Below, piece by piece: positions 36,298 to 45,357 of a stretch of DNA of 64,000 nucleotides. How positions within the stretch are numbered: the stretch's first letter is position 1; the number at the start of each line of letters is the position of its first letter. Origin of the DNA: Legionella massiliensis (lineage in GTDB: Bacteria > Pseudomonadota > Gammaproteobacteria > Legionellales > Legionellaceae); NCBI RefSeq assembly GCF_000756815.1, contig NZ_CCVW01000001.1:558001-622000 (forward strand). The letters run 5' to 3'. The notes beneath the pieces were generated by a model, which did not search any database, was not told where the DNA came from, and saw only the letters and a program-made list of their open reading frames with translations. A program made the translations under genes and the position numbers.

Positions 36298-37068
36298 GTG
36301 AGTCATCGTCCCCGTAAGCGTTTTGGTCAGAATTTTCTACAAAACCAACATACTATTGCTCAAATTCTTAGTGCTTTACATCTGCAAAAAGATGACAAAG
36401 TAATTGAAATTGGCCCCGGATTAGGCGCGTTAACGCAGCCTTTATTAAAATATTTGGACAAACTTATTGCCATTGAGATTGATACGGATTTACAAGCCCA
36501 TCTCAGCTCATTAGCTATTGCCCAGAATAAATTGGATTTAATCCCCGCGGATGCATTGACTGTTGACTATAGTCAGTGGGGTTCTGGCCTGCGTGTCGTT
36601 GGCAATTTACCCTACAATATTTCAACGCCTTTGTTGCTTCATTTATTGGATTACGTGGCATCTATAAATGATATGCATTTTATGTTGCAGAAAGAGGTTG
36701 TAGAACGCCTGGCGGCTCAGCCTGGCACAAAGGACTATGGCCGGTTAACTGTGATAGTACAGTACCATTGTGAAGTTGAATCTTTATTTGAGGTTCCGCC
36801 GGAGGCTTTTCATCCTAAACCTAAGGTAGATTCTGCTGTGGTACGTCTTATACCTCATCAGGCTTCACCCTACCCTGTCGTCGAAGTTTCAGCACTTGAA
36901 AAATTGGTTGCAAAAGCTTTTTCTATGAGGCGAAAAACGCTTGCAAATAATTTAAAGCCTGTGCTTAGTGCAACACAATTAAGTGATTTAGGTATTGATC
37001 CGCTTGCAAGACCGGAGCAGATCTCAGTTAGGGACTATGTACAAATAACAAAATTTATCACTGCTTAG
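36298..37068 (+). CDS. rsmA: 16S rRNA dimethyladenosine transferase
   Basis: A 256-residue protein of standard RsmA/KsgA length, which dimethylates the two adenosines of the 16S helix 45 loop late in 30S assembly. Motifs are [36 protein letters not shown] (SAM loop) and the catalytic [11 protein letters not shown]; the C-terminal [10 protein letters not shown] is also typical. It begins with GTG, with AGGTG 7 bases upstream. apaH follows downstream as in enterics, but apaG is absent and a TraI_2 gene lies between. Confidence 0.96.
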   Translation: MSHRPRKRFGQNFLQNQHTIAQILSALHLQKDDKVIEIGPGLGALTQPLLKYLDKLIAIEIDTDLQAHLSSLAIAQNKLDLIPADALTVDYSQWGSGLRVVGNLPYNISTPLLLHLLDYVASINDMHFMLQKEVVERLAAQPGTKDYGRLTVIVQYHCEVESLFEVPPEAFHPKPKVDSAVVRLIPHQASPYPVVEVSALEKLVAKAFSMRRKTLANNLKPVLSATQLSDLGIDPLARPEQISVRDYVQITKFITA

Positions 37069-37108
37069 TGTAAAATTAATAGTAACCACTTGGTTTGGGA
37101 GGTTGATT

Positions 37109-38464
37109 TTGTTTCATCGTTATGGAAAAAAACCGAAGTCGTCGCAGACTAAACCACTAAATGAGCTAACTCGCGTTATTCCCGCGGCTCTGATGTTAGC
37201 CGAAGATAAACGTGAGGTTTTACTGCGCCAGATAAAAAACACCTGTGCCTTGGATGAGCCACGGTTTGATAGCCTTTGCCTCAGTCTAATGCATAATTTT
37301 ATCAATCACTGCCAAAGCCTGCCGGAAACGTCAACAAGCTATTATTCACAACAGGGCGGCTTGGTAGATCATGCCTTAAATCGTACAGAGGCAGCGTTAA
37401 ACCTCTTTCAACAATATCTGGTATTAGATACAAAAGCAGATTTGTCGGAAGAACAGAAACTGTGGCAGTATGCGCTCTTTTCTGCGGCAATCTTACAAGG
37501 TATTGGCAAGCTGCAAATTGATTATCGGGTTGAGCTTTATGATAACAATGGTCAGTTTTTAAAGCAGTGGAATCCTTTGTTAGAAAGCCTAGCTACAGTT
37601 GGCAGCTATTACAGTTATGAATTTCTCGGTGATTCTGATGAAGAATTCCGACGCCGCCTCAATTTACTACTTGCTCGACTATTAATGCCGGCAAGCGGTT
37701 TTGCCTGGATCGTTTCAAATCCTCAAGTATTAGCTGTATGGCTCGCGCTTCTTAATGAAGATGAATACTCGGCAGGAACCTTAGGCGCTATTTTGATTCG
37801 AGCTAATGCTATCGCGATTCAACGTGATTTCAATCAAATAATGCTGAGATCTTACGGTTCTCGTGGTGGCCGTGGTCGTTATGGCCGAGTGAGCACTTTT
37901 ACTGGCGGTATTCCTGCTGAGTCAGTTGCGGAAATTGAACAGCAACTGGGTATAGAATTTATCCAATGGCTAACCAAAGCCCTTGATGCTGGTAAAGTAA
38001 TGGTCAACAAATCGCCCTTATTCATGGTTCCCGGTGGCTTATTGATGACTCCAGAAATGTTCCATTTATTTGTGCGTGAGCATCCGGAATATAAAAACTG
38101 GCAGGCAGTACAAAACGGCTTTTTATCTTTGGGTATGCATAGTTTGGGGGTTGATGGCAGCATCAATTCACGCTTCGAACAGAGTTCTAATCATCAAATG
38201 GTTACGGGTATTGTTCTTTCTGACTATGCGGTTGCCCTACCCGCCGAAGTGCAATTAAATAATTTACACACTGGTAAAGCCTCAGCTATGTCGGCAACGG
38301 AACTTATCCACCGCGTAAAAGATAGTGGCAATCATTTTGTTAGCCAACATGCGGTGAATCCTGTCAACCCTCTATTGCACTTGAATACCTCCGGACAATG
38401 GCAGGCAGAAACTGCCGTCGCGCACAATGTTTCCTTGCGCGCAGGGGTAACGGCCGGTGCCTGA
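37109..38464 (+). CDS. TraI_2 domain protein (MobH relaxase-like), degenerate HD site
   Basis: About 451 residues. Residues 60-230 match the TraI_2 domain of MobH-type conjugative relaxases: [20 protein letters not shown] corresponds to the GG-x-x-DH segment and [19 protein letters not shown] to the region that normally reads H-D-x-GK. The His-Asp pair is replaced by Gln-Gly, so metal-dependent activity may be lost. A C-terminal winged-helix-like part includes [20 protein letters not shown] 37109 is chosen because GGGAGG ends 6 bases upstream; TTG 37103 is too close. It overlaps apaH by 8 bases. No conjugation genes are nearby. Confidence 0.65.
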   Translation: MFHRYGKKPKSSQTKPLNELTRVIPAALMLAEDKREVLLRQIKNTCALDEPRFDSLCLSLMHNFINHCQSLPETSTSYYSQQGGLVDHALNRTEAALNLFQQYLVLDTKADLSEEQKLWQYALFSAAILQGIGKLQIDYRVELYDNNGQFLKQWNPLLESLATVGSYYSYEFLGDSDEEFRRRLNLLLARLLMPASGFAWIVSNPQVLAVWLALLNEDEYSAGTLGAILIRANAIAIQRDFNQIMLRSYGSRGGRGRYGRVSTFTGGIPAESVAEIEQQLGIEFIQWLTKALDAGKVMVNKSPLFMVPGGLLMTPEMFHLFVREHPEYKNWQAVQNGFLSLGMHSLGVDGSINSRFEQSSNHQMVTGIVLSDYAVALPAEVQLNNLHTGKASAMSATELIHRVKDSGNHFVSQHAVNPVNPLLHLNTSGQWQAETAVAHNVSLRAGVTAGA

Positions 38465-39272
38465 TTTTGCTATTGGCGATGTACAGGGCTGTTATGAACC
38501 CTTACAGCGCCTACTTGAGCAGATTAATTTCAATGAGAAGGCCGATAGGCTATGGTTTGTTGGTGATTTAGTTAATCGAGGGCCGCAGTCCTTAGCTGTT
38601 TTACGGTTTATTAAAAATCTACCAATTCCCGCAAGGATTACCTTAGGAAATCATGACTTGCACTTATTGGCCAAGCTTTTTTTGCAAGATTCAAGAAAGA
38701 ATCATGATGATACCTTGCATGAGATTTTAATCGCAGATGATGCTGAGGAACTGGGGCATTGGCTGCGTAGGCAAAATATTTTATACCATGATCCGGCCCT
38801 CAATATCCTGATGTGTCATGCTGGTATTGCCCCAACTTGGGATCTGAATTTAGCTAAAGCCTGTGCGCATGAATTAGAGACTGTATTGGCAAGTGATGAT
38901 TTTTGCGATTTTTTAAGCCAAATGTATGGCAATGAACCCGATCTTTGGTCTTCAGAACTAACAGGTATAGCCAGATTAAGAGTAATTACTAATTATTTTA
39001 CTCGTATGCGCTTTTGCGATAAGCAGGGGCGTCTGGTTTTAAGTTATAAGGGAACTCTCGCTGATGCGCCTGCAAACCTTGTTCCTTGGTATGCTGTGCC
39101 AAATCGTGTATCCATCGAGACTGATATTGTCTTCGGCCATTGGGCCGCTTTACAAGGTTATTCGCCTGATCCCAAAATTTTTGCTATCGACACAGGTTGT
39201 TTATGGGGAGGGCAGCTTACTGCACTTCGCTTAGATGATAGGCAACGCTTTTCTGTTCCCGGTGTTTTGTAG
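38457..39272 (+). CDS. apaH: Diadenosine tetraphosphatase (symmetrical)
   Basis: A 271-residue calcineurin-like phosphoesterase of normal ApaH length, hydrolysing Ap4A to two ADP. All metal motifs are present: [43 protein letters not shown] and [10 protein letters not shown]. It begins with GTG inside the preceding gene, with AGGGG 9 bases upstream. It also decaps Np4-type RNA caps in enterics, a known property of the family. A short hairpin follows the stop codon. Confidence 0.96.
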   Translation: MPDFAIGDVQGCYEPLQRLLEQINFNEKADRLWFVGDLVNRGPQSLAVLRFIKNLPIPARITLGNHDLHLLAKLFLQDSRKNHDDTLHEILIADDAEELGHWLRRQNILYHDPALNILMCHAGIAPTWDLNLAKACAHELETVLASDDFCDFLSQMYGNEPDLWSSELTGIARLRVITNYFTRMRFCDKQGRLVLSYKGTLADAPANLVPWYAVPNRVSIETDIVFGHWAALQGYSPDPKIFAIDTGCLWGGQLTALRLDDRQRFSVPGVL

Positions 39273-39287
39273 GTGGCAAACGCCACC
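39272..39287 (+). terminator. Short hairpin after apaH
   Basis: GGTGGC-AAAC-GCCACC forms a 6-bp stem directly at the apaH stop codon. No T-run follows, so it may be only a weak or Rho-aided end point. Confidence 0.3.
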
Positions 39288-39299
39288 AATTAACCCTCA

Positions 39300-39328
39300 A
39301 TGACTAAAAATAAATCATATGATATACT
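39300..39328 (+). promoter_or_regulatory. Probable sigma-70 promoter of the C1 peptidase gene
   Basis: ATGACT at 39300-39305 and TATACT at 39323-39328 are separated by 17 bases, about 40 bases upstream of the ATG at 39371. Confidence 0.5.
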
Positions 39329-39370
39329 CCCCGAGCCGTGGCATCCTACGGATTATATTGGAGATTTTGA

Positions 39371-40453
39371 ATGAAAATTAGTCATTTTGCGCTTATATCA
39401 GCAACATTGAGTGGAAGTCTATTTGCCCAAGATATTAAAATTGTGGGAACAATCACACAACCGATAAAACCATCTCCCTCTGTTTTATCTGCAACAAAGA
39501 CTGGAGCACCCAAACAAATCAAGTTATTAAAAGTTGAACTGTCCGCAGAGGCTAAAGAAAGTCTGGCAAACAAAGCAAAAATGGCCTTGGCTCATACCCA
39601 ACAATTTGCCGCAAACCCTTCAAACTCCAAATATCCTAGCCAAGTTGAATTAGGCATGAATGATGTGCCTGTATTAAACCAAGGAATGTATGGTACCTGC
39701 GTAACCTTCGCAGTGACTGCTGCTATCGACGCAGTTTTAAAGAAGGGCGATTATTTAAGTCAACTTTGCCAATTGCAACTTGGTAATTATCTTGAAAAGA
39801 ATGCCTATTCTATTAGTGGTTGGGAGGGCTCTTACGGGCGAGTCGTTCTTAGTCAAATGGATACCTTTGGTATTGTGCCTAAATCGCAAGAACAGATAGA
39901 AGGTTGTGGAGGTTTAAGCCGCTATCCAGCAGATGGTATGGCTGATCCTGATGGGGCTATGAGTGTCAGAGAGTATCATCAATTAAGCGAAAGCGTTGCT
40001 GATCAAGTGGCTTGGTCTCCTATTTTAGATATCTTTCAAACCCTGGCTGACCGCGTAGATACCAATAAAACCTTAAATGAAGTAAAAGCATCATTAGTTG
40101 CTGGTGATCGTGTCACTTTTGCAGTCTTACTACTTGATTTTGATTTAGGTTTAGTGGGGGCTGTTGGTAAAAATCATGCTGAAAATGATACCTGGGTGTT
40201 AACACCAGAAATTGCTAGAGATGTCTATCTAAACCCCAATTTTGGTGGTCATGAAATGGTTATTACTGGCTATGATGACAACGCAATTGCTGTTGACGAT
40301 CAGGGACGAGAATATCGTGGACTGTTGACCCTGCGCAATTCATGGGGTGATAAAGTTGGAGACAAAGGAGACTTTTATATGTCCTATGATTATTTCAAAC
40401 TACTAGTCACCGAAGCCCAACGTATTCGTGATGTTAGCTATAGTGATGACTAA
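39371..40453 (+). CDS. Secreted papain-like (C1 family) cysteine peptidase
   Basis: A 360-residue protein with a signal peptide (MKISHFALISATLSGSLFAQ, cleavage likely after residue 20). The papain triad is visible: VLNQGMYGTCVTFAVTAAID with catalytic C110 and oxyanion Gln, HEMVITGYDD with the His, and TLRNSWGDKVGD with the Asn. A pro-region of about 80 residues precedes the catalytic domain. The product should be periplasmic or secreted by the type II system. Such proteases in intracellular bacteria may act on host or cell-surface proteins, but no target is evident. It is monocistronic with its own promoter. Confidence 0.85.
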   Translation: MKISHFALISATLSGSLFAQDIKIVGTITQPIKPSPSVLSATKTGAPKQIKLLKVELSAEAKESLANKAKMALAHTQQFAANPSNSKYPSQVELGMNDVPVLNQGMYGTCVTFAVTAAIDAVLKKGDYLSQLCQLQLGNYLEKNAYSISGWEGSYGRVVLSQMDTFGIVPKSQEQIEGCGGLSRYPADGMADPDGAMSVREYHQLSESVADQVAWSPILDIFQTLADRVDTNKTLNEVKASLVAGDRVTFAVLLLDFDLGLVGAVGKNHAENDTWVLTPEIARDVYLNPNFGGHEMVITGYDDNAIAVDDQGREYRGLLTLRNSWGDKVGDKGDFYMSYDYFKLLVTEAQRIRDVSYSDD

Positions 40454-40608
40454 GATACAAGAATCTCGGTCCGTCTGGATAATGGCGGGCTAATCTCCTT
40501 AATTTGACGTAGTAGATCACTCCGTACCCAGGAAAGCCCACTTTGGGCCTATCTCGAGAGAAAAACGGGATTAAAAATTAAACTTTCTCCAAGATTTTTA
40601 CATCCCAC

Positions 40609-40620
40609 GTGACCTATTAC
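40609..40620. repeat. Isolated copy of the GTGACCTATTAC repeat boundary motif
   Basis: The 12-mer GTGACCTATTAC recurs at 56906-56917 and, inverted, at 50451-50462, in both cases flanking long inverted repeats. Here no inverted repeat is left, suggesting a remnant upstream of the phasin gene. Confidence 0.45.
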
Positions 40621-40684
40621 AATTTGACAAATCGGCAAGTGCTGACTAATCTTTGATTGTGCAGTGCAGCATTTGGAGGTTTAT

Positions 40685-41029
40685 ATGCAAACCACTAACA
40701 TTGAGCAATTGGAAAATACTCTTAATTCTATTCAACAGCCTGTTAAAGAGGTTGTTGCCTTAAATATTAGAGTTCTACAAAATCTTTCTTATCCCAATGT
40801 CGAAGAGCTAGCAAAAATTCGCCGCCCGGAAGATATTTTGGAGAAAAATCTGGATGCTTTGCTCCATAATGGCCATACCGTATTGGATTATATGCAACAG
40901 GCTTTTAATATTTATGAGCGACAGGTGTTATCAGTCACAGATAATTTAAGAGCAAATACGGAGCAAATTCTTAACGAAGCAAAGTTGGCTTTCAATGAAA
41001 ATATGTTAAACCATCCAGATACTCGTTAG
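40685..41029 (+). CDS. Phasin-like protein
   Basis: A 114-residue, largely helical protein (MQTTNIEQLENTLNSIQQPV, then VLDYMQQAFNIYERQVLSV). Its length, amphipathic helices and the central LNIRVLQNLSYPN segment fit the phasin family that coats polyhydroxyalkanoate granules. ATG 40685 has an excellent TTTGGAGG site 5 bases upstream; a GTG at 40664 precedes that site and is rejected. It converges on the methyltransferase gene with a 4-base overlap. Confidence 0.65.
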   Translation: MQTTNIEQLENTLNSIQQPVKEVVALNIRVLQNLSYPNVEELAKIRRPEDILEKNLDALLHNGHTVLDYMQQAFNIYERQVLSVTDNLRANTEQILNEAKLAFNENMLNHPDTR

Positions 41030-41889
41030 GCCTTTATTGCCAAAAACACCGCATATTGAACCCTGTTTTGGTGAAACGCTTCGCGCATCATTTTTGTTTG
41101 TCTGGCAAAGCGAAAACCCCGCCAACCACCCATTCGAAGAAGTTGCAGGAATGAATAAGAACTGAGACGGGATAATCCTATATCCCAGCTCCGTTCTACA
41201 TTGCTAGTCCAATCTAGTGTTTCCTTTATAGAAAACTGCTGTTTAGCCAATAAATTTTGATAATGATTTATGGTTGGCATATAGGGCAGGTCAAAGGCTA
41301 AGCAGAGTTTTTGATATTTTCTAGCGAGTTTATCGTTATATTCTTCTTGATCTGAACACCAGGTCGCTAAAATCAACTTTCCTCCTGGTTTTAGGACACG
41401 GAAAGCTTGCTGAATAAACAGGGACTTATCATGAAATTGTTCACAGCTTTCGAGCGACCAAATACAATCAAACGAATGATCATCCAGACTATCTAAGGTT
41501 AAAGCGTCTTCAATTTTAAAACTAACGTTTTTGATATTTTTCTCTTGTGCTTGCTGGCTTGCAAGGGCTACTTGTTTGGGGCTAAGAGTAATTCCTGTCA
41601 TTATCGCTTGATAATTTTCGGCTAGATAAAGACTGCTGCCGCCCATGCCGCAACCTACATCGAGAATTTTTTCCTCTGGTGCAATTTGCAAAAGAGTGGC
41701 CAGTTTATCGATTAATAGCTCCTGGGCTGCGAGAGGCTCTACTGCATGGTCGTCTTCATAATATCCGTGATGAATATGAGGTCCCCAGATTTCACGCCAT
41801 CCCTCAGAAATTTGATCCCAGAACCTAGCAATTTTACGAGTAATCTTATCGCGATGTAGGATGATTGGTTGTGCGGTGCTAATTTTCAT
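41026..41889 (-). CDS. Class I SAM-dependent methyltransferase (tocopherol/sterol methyltransferase-like)
   Basis: A 287-residue methyltransferase. The SAM loop is ILDVGCGMGGSSLYLAENYQ, with ITLSPKQVALA and AFRVLKPGGKLIL. The N-terminal WGPHIHHGYYEDDH matches the gamma-tocopherol, cyclopropane-fatty-acid and sterol C-methyltransferase group. Substrate may be a quinone, lipid or small molecule; none is indicated by neighbours. It overlaps the end of the phasin-like gene by 4 bases on the opposite strand. Confidence 0.82.
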   Translation of the reverse strand: MKISTAQPIILHRDKITRKIARFWDQISEGWREIWGPHIHHGYYEDDHAVEPLAAQELLIDKLATLLQIAPEEKILDVGCGMGGSSLYLAENYQAIMTGITLSPKQVALASQQAQEKNIKNVSFKIEDALTLDSLDDHSFDCIWSLESCEQFHDKSLFIQQAFRVLKPGGKLILATWCSDQEEYNDKLARKYQKLCLAFDLPYMPTINHYQNLLAKQQFSIKETLDWTSNVERSWDIGLSRLSSYSFLQLLRMGGWRGFRFARQTKMMREAFHQNRVQYAVFLAIKA

Positions 41890-42370
41890 GAGAGGTTTTC
41901 CTTTACCGAACTGACATTACCTAAACAAGTTACTCGAGTTTATCCAAGTATTGCCGGAAATCAAAATTTGCCGGCAAACAAGTGTGGATTCTTGCTTGAT
42001 CACAATTAACCTGACTGGGATTAACTATTTTAGTGAATATATTTTGCAAGACTTGTTTAAAAAAATAATGCCATTTGCCAATGTTATTCAGATCAAAAAT
42101 AGGCATGGAATTTGCTTTGCAATTCGGCTTTGTAAATAATGGACTTTGATTTTTTTAAAAGCTTTAAAATGGTGATTATCGCTGACCTAGTGACCTCATA
42201 TTAAATTCACTCACTGGCGTTTGCATAAAACCGGTTATTAGATGTTTTTATGAAACAAAAGCCCCTATTTTTAAAGTATGGAGCTAAAGGATTAGCTTTG
42301 GATTAGTTATGAGGCAGCGCTATAGCATTGCTAATAATTAAGTCGCTGCCATGCAGAGAAGGAATTTAAA
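41890..42370. other. Intergenic region between the methyltransferase and recX
   Basis: About 480 bases. A TTG-initiated plus-strand open frame of 62 codons at 41951-42139 has no recognisable family or ribosome-binding site. A 7-bp stem (GGCAGCG at 42313-42319, CGCTGCC at 42344-42350) lies just upstream of recX and could affect its translation. Nothing else is seen. Confidence 0.4.
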
Positions 42371-42835
42371 ATGAGTCGTATAATCGATGTTGCAATTAAG
42401 CGTTTATCGGATAGTAGTTGCAGTGAGTATGAGTTACGCAGGTATCTCGAAGAAGAATTTTCTTCTATGTCCAATCTTGATACTTGTATTGATTCAACGA
42501 TTAAACAATTAAGAGAATCACATTTAGTCAATGACTTGCGGTTAGCATTAAATCTTGCTCAGCGTTATGCTCACAAGGGAAATAGTTTTATCACGCAAGT
42601 TTTAGCGCAAAAAGGGATAGCAGAGGCAGCAATTGCCGCCGTTCTTCAATCCTTAGAAAACGAAAATGTTCGTGCTCTCGATGAAGCTCGTAAAAAACTG
42701 GGAGGGCAATGGGACAGTTCCGAGAAAGCGATGACTCTTTTACATCGTTTTCTTAGTGGCCGCAAGTTTCCTTATGCGGTAATCACTACGGTAATCAGAC
42801 AGCTCGGAGAGCAAAGGCGCTGTTCGATAAATTAA
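42371..42835 (+). CDS. recX: Regulatory protein RecX
   Basis: A 154-residue helical protein of RecX length, with the family pattern AIKRLSDSSCSEYELRRYL, then LNLAQRYAHKGNSFITQVLAQKG and a C-terminal repeat FLSGRKFPYAVITTVI. RecX binds RecA filaments and limits recombinase activity. recA is not adjacent here, unlike in many gammaproteobacteria. The ribosome-binding site AGAAGGA lies about 8 bases upstream. Confidence 0.88.
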   Translation: MSRIIDVAIKRLSDSSCSEYELRRYLEEEFSSMSNLDTCIDSTIKQLRESHLVNDLRLALNLAQRYAHKGNSFITQVLAQKGIAEAAIAAVLQSLENENVRALDEARKKLGGQWDSSEKAMTLLHRFLSGRKFPYAVITTVIRQLGEQRRCSIN

Positions 42836-42862
42836 TCGCAGCTATTCAGGCCTTACTTGTAA

Positions 42863-42903
42863 AAAGGCTGTACTCAGTGCATTTCGTGCTAAATACAGCC
42901 TTT
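42863..42903. terminator. Bidirectional terminator between recX and the Rieske gene
   Basis: A perfect 10-bp stem (AAAGGCTGTA at 42863-42872, TACAGCCTTT at 42894-42903) lies between convergent genes. On the minus strand it is followed by five T, so it fits best as the terminator of the Rieske gene, with some plus-strand activity. Confidence 0.6.
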
Positions 42904-42932
42904 CACTAAACTTAGTCCTGTTGCAGATACGA

Positions 42933-43295
42933 CTATTTAGCTTGTCCGAGGTCTACATGAACTTTTCCTTGTTCAATTCGAGTTGGATAAACTTGTAAAT
43001 TTTTTGGTTTTACTACCTTTGCTAATAAATTGCCGACTGCTGGCGGCCACGGGGACCAAGATTTTACATCACCAGAACAGAGGTCAAATTCACTTTTATG
43101 AAAGGGGCAAACAATAGCGCAGTCGTCAGTAATTTTTCCCTTTGCGAGCGGTAATTTGAAATGGGGGCATTGTGCTTGAACGGCGTGAACCTGTTCTTTA
43201 TGCCAGATGAATAAGATTTTTTTGCCATCAACAACAGCTGTTTCACGTTCCTTTTGTTGGAGATCCGCTAAGTCAATCGCTGGTATCCACGCCAT
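42933..43295 (-). CDS. Rieske [2Fe-2S] ferredoxin-like protein
   Basis: A 120-residue single-domain Rieske protein. Cluster ligands are in AQCPHFKLPLAKG (Cys-x-His) and VCPFHKSEFDLCSG (Cys-x-x-His), 17 residues apart. There is no signal peptide or membrane anchor, so it is cytoplasmic and resembles NirD/dioxygenase ferredoxins rather than the bc1 subunit. No partner oxygenase is adjacent. It is transcribed divergently from the tetraheme cytochrome gene. Confidence 0.88.
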   Translation of the reverse strand: MAWIPAIDLADLQQKERETAVVDGKKILFIWHKEQVHAVQAQCPHFKLPLAKGKITDDCAIVCPFHKSEFDLCSGDVKSWSPWPPAVGNLLAKVVKPKNLQVYPTRIEQGKVHVDLGQAK

Positions 43296-43400
43296 AATAA
43301 TTCCTTGAGTTATTCGTTTGAGCGTGCATCATAGCAGTGCCGGTATTTTGTGTCAGCCGGTAAAATAAAACAAATTTAACTAAGTAACTAATAAACAACA

Positions 43401-43428
43401 TTGCAAGTTGCCTGACTAGAAGTATAAA
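43401..43428 (+). promoter_or_regulatory. Probable promoter of the cytochrome c/cox region
   Basis: TTGCAA at 43401-43406 and TATAAA at 43423-43428 with a 16-base spacer, about 60 bases upstream of the GTG start at 43491. Confidence 0.5.
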
Positions 43429-43490
43429 ATGCCGAGATTAATTTGATACTGTCAGAATGTATAGAAAGTACATAAGTTTAAGGAGGGAGC

Positions 43491-45227
43491 GTGGGCTCTT
43501 TGTTTAGAAAAAACGCAGTTATTGTGTCTTTTTTAATGATAAACATGATAATGACTGGTTTATCGCATGCAGCTGAAAATACTGTTAGCAATAGCGTGAG
43601 CACAAATTCTGAATCTACTGAAGTTAAGCCTACCGAAGCTAAGCCTACCGAAGCTAAGCCTACCGAAGCTAAGCCTACCGAAGCTAAGCCTACTGAAGCT
43701 AAGCCTACTGAAGCTAAGTCTACTGAAGCTAAGTCTACTGAAGCTAAGTCTACTGAAGCTAAGACTGCTGACACTAATACAACTACAGAACCTCTTATTG
43801 AAGGCTACTATCCTGTTTATCCAGCAACAAAACCCGCAACTGGCGCGGAAGAAGAGCTAATTAAAAAAGGGGAGTATTTGGCCAGGATGGGCGATTGTAT
43901 TGCTTGTCATACTGATATGAAAGGCGGTACTCCTGCTTTTGCTGGTGGTTTACCTCTGGCAACCCCTTTCGGGACCTTTTATAGTCCTAATATTACTCCG
44001 GATAAAGAAACAGGAATTGGTAATTGGACTGAGCAAGATTTTATTCGTGCCTTGAAAGAAGGACGAGATCCGCAGGGCAGTAATTATTTTCCAGTTTTCC
44101 CTTATATTTATTTCTCAAAAGTAAGTGACGATGATGCTCGTGCTCTTTATGCTTATTTCATGAGCATTCCACCTGTTAAGCAAAAGAATAAAGATTTACC
44201 CTTTCCTTTCGGTGTACCCGGTGCTCGTCTCTCACTATGGGGCTGGAATTTATTATTCTTCTATCCGAATGATACCCCAATTACCTATGATTCTACTCAG
44301 TCTCCTGCCTGGAATCGGGGTAAATACATTGTTGATGGTTTAGGTCACTGCAGTATGTGTCATACTCCTTTAAATGTCTTTGGTGGACCAAAGACTCGTT
44401 TTTATCTGACTGGAACCTTTATCGATGGTTATTGGGCGCCTAACATTACCAAATATGGCTTGTACTCAGCGTCTCATGCTGAGGTGGCTGATGTTTTCTC
44501 CCAAGGCGAAATGATTAATAAAGCGGGCCCTATTGCGGGTCCTATGGCAGAGGTTGTTCACAATAGTCTTAGCCATTTGACTGAGGAAGATAGGCTGGCA
44601 ATGGCGACCTATCTGAAAACAGTTGTTAGTGAAGAGCCCTTAGGTGTCGCTGCTTCTGAAGAACAACCAACCTTAAAGCGCGGTAAACAGGTTTATGTGA
44701 ATGCCTGTGTTATCTGTCACCAAAATGGTGAAATGAGTGCTCCAGTGATTGGCGATTCCTCAAACTGGTATTTACGTTTAAATCATAGTGGTTTGACAGG
44801 GTTGTATCGCCATGCAATTGATGGATATAACTCTATGCCAGTAAAAGGTGCTTGTGTTACCTGCTCTGATAATGATGTTATCGCTGCTGTTGATTATATT
44901 TTGAATAGCTCTTTGTCACGTTCACAATGGAGCGACCTAACAACAGGTGGTGCATCTAAATACCCGTCAAATGGCCAGGAAATATATAACGAGAACTGCG
45001 CTATGTGTCACAACGAAGGGCAACAAGGAGCACCCAAGATCGGTGATAAGACCGTATGGGCGCCATTAATTGCACAAAATATGGACGTTCTTATTGAGAA
45101 AACCATGACTGGTGATGATCATCCGAAAAATGGAGGTTGCAAACACTGCACCAACGGTGAGGTGATTGAGGCAATTAAGTACATGGTAAGTCGTTCAAAA
45201 ACGGGTGGTAATTACTCGCTATGGTAA
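43491..45227 (+). CDS. Tetraheme c-type cytochrome with Pro/Thr/Glu/Ala/Lys repeat linker
   Basis: A 578-residue exported protein starting with GTG after AAGGAGGG. A signal sequence (residues 1-27) is followed by ten STE/PTEAK pentapeptides. Four heme motifs are present: DCIACH, HCSMCH, ACVICH and NCAMCH. The first two lie in domains like the diheme cytochrome subunit of membrane alcohol/gluconate dehydrogenases (LATPFGTFYSPNITPD). The last two are cytochrome c5-type, each with the extra cysteine pair (GACVTC, GGCKHC). It probably carries electrons in the periplasm to the aa3 oxidase encoded just downstream. Confidence 0.88.
   Translation: MGSLFRKNAVIVSFLMINMIMTGLSHAAENTVSNSVSTNSESTEVKPTEAKPTEAKPTEAKPTEAKPTEAKPTEAKSTEAKSTEAKSTEAKTADTNTTTEPLIEGYYPVYPATKPATGAEEELIKKGEYLARMGDCIACHTDMKGGTPAFAGGLPLATPFGTFYSPNITPDKETGIGNWTEQDFIRALKEGRDPQGSNYFPVFPYIYFSKVSDDDARALYAYFMSIPPVKQKNKDLPFPFGVPGARLSLWGWNLLFFYPNDTPITYDSTQSPAWNRGKYIVDGLGHCSMCHTPLNVFGGPKTRFYLTGTFIDGYWAPNITKYGLYSASHAEVADVFSQGEMINKAGPIAGPMAEVVHNSLSHLTEEDRLAMATYLKTVVSEEPLGVAASEEQPTLKRGKQVYVNACVICHQNGEMSAPVIGDSSNWYLRLNHSGLTGLYRHAIDGYNSMPVKGACVTCSDNDVIAAVDYILNSSLSRSQWSDLTTGGASKYPSNGQEIYNENCAMCHNEGQQGAPKIGDKTVWAPLIAQNMDVLIEKTMTGDDHPKNGGCKHCTNGEVIEAIKYMVSRSKTGGNYSLW
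43614..43763 (+). repeat. Ten 15-bp tandem repeats encoding (S/P)TE(V/A)K
   Basis: The unit CCTACCGAAGCTAAG and close variants repeat ten times in frame. Six units encode PTEAK, three STEAK and the first STEVK. Unit number can change without frameshift; the product is a charged flexible linker between signal peptide and heme domains. Confidence 0.92.
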
Positions 45228-45291
45228 GAGCCATTCGAAAACTCAGGGTCAAACGTAAATAAATTTAATTATAAGTCGTGATGAAATAAGT

Positions 45292-45319
45292 AAATCCTGC
45301 AAGTACTCTTGTAGGATTT
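45292..45319 (+). terminator. Hairpin between the cytochrome gene and coxB
   Basis: A 12-bp stem (45292-45303 and 45308-45319, one G-U pair) with a TACT loop, followed by a T-rich stretch (TTTCTT). It may terminate the cytochrome transcript or attenuate read-through into the cox operon. Confidence 0.55.
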
Positions 45320-45357
45320 CTTCCAAGATCTGACTAATTGAAGGGGTGAGAACGGGG

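Noticed and set aside
41951-42139. 62-codon plus-strand frame between the methyltransferase and recX
   Set aside because: Starts with TTG, lacks a ribosome-binding site and any recognisable motif; kept only as a note in the intergenic entry.
43614-43763. CRISPR or non-coding satellite
   Set aside because: Fifteen-base contiguous units encode an in-frame pentapeptide linker within a secreted cytochrome.
43478-43774. 98-codon minus-strand frame with a repeated ASVDL pattern
   Set aside because: Antisense shadow of the PTEAK-encoding repeats of the cytochrome gene.
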